Shown here in pieces: positions 5,788 through 5,814 of a DNA stretch of 5,814 nt (position 1 is its first letter; every line of letters begins with the position of its first letter). The notes under the pieces were generated by a model. It did no database searches and was not told the origin of the DNA. It saw only the letters and a list, made by a program, of their open reading frames with translations. The position numbers and the translations under genes are program-made. This DNA comes from Methanocorpusculum sp. (lineage in GTDB: Archaea > Halobacteriota > Methanomicrobia > Methanomicrobiales > Methanocorpusculaceae), in the NCBI GenBank assembly GCA_029986195.1, contig DALTYF010000068.1, positions 1-5,814 of the forward strand, written 5' to 3'.

Positions 5788-5814
5788 TTCTTTGCGCCCT
5801 TCGCGCCAACCATC

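Noticed and set aside
5749..5814. C-terminal end of a minus-strand gene, or start of a plus-strand gene at 5766 (MPRKDLVVL...)
   Set aside because: Both frames are very short and use codons rare in the neighbouring genes (CTA, TTA, CGA). The stretch overlaps a good BRE/TATA-like element and has no Shine-Dalgarno, so noncoding promoter DNA is more likely. The window edge prevents certainty.
1..5814. CRISPR arrays, insertion sequences, attachment sites
   Set aside because: I saw no regularly spaced repeats, transposase coding sequence or terminal inverted repeats with target duplications. The window is compact housekeeping DNA.

Overview
The window reads as the chromosome of a methanogenic archaeon, most likely Methanomicrobiales-like; this placement is inferred from protein character, not searched. 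Three things point there: an archaeal-type alanyl-tRNA synthetase with an N-terminal four-cysteine zinc knuckle, a split four-subunit 2-oxoglutarate:ferredoxin oxidoreductase with a separate small ferredoxin subunit, and BRE/TATA-like promoters with oligo-T terminators. Coding sequence is GC-rich and intergenic sequence is AT-richer. Every gene lies on the minus strand, so transcription runs from right to left.

Layout, right to left. Positions 5594-5814 are noncoding. They hold the alaS promoter and leader, a similar BRE/TATA-like element facing the opposite way near the right edge, and between them a cluster of inverted repeats that could be a structured RNA or a protein-binding site. Positions 5593-2855 are alaS (912 aa, complete). 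Positions 2854-2695 are a 160-base spacer with two T-tracts (alaS termination) and a possible korD promoter. Positions 2694-1 are a tightly overlapped korD-korA-korB-korC operon; korC runs off the left edge.

The kor genes encode the subunits of one enzyme. KorA and KorB form the catalytic core with thiamine diphosphate, KorC is the gamma domain, and KorD carries the 4Fe-4S clusters that exchange electrons with ferredoxin. In methanogens this enzyme works in the incomplete, biosynthetic TCA pathway. All three junctions are 4-base NTGA overlaps (TTGA, GTGA, ATGA), each preceded by a Shine-Dalgarno match, which implies translational coupling and balanced subunit production.

The most notable feature is in korD. 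Its reading frame is interrupted at codon 16 by one TGA, and that codon falls exactly on the third cysteine of the first CxxCxxCxxxCP cluster motif. The frame on both sides is otherwise intact and ends at the expected overlap with korA. This is either UGA recoding (selenocysteine, or cysteine by opal suppression) in a ferredoxin-type subunit, or a single-base nonsense change or sequencing error. The sequence alone cannot decide. All four complete genes use TGA as their terminator, so wholesale reassignment of UGA is unlikely.
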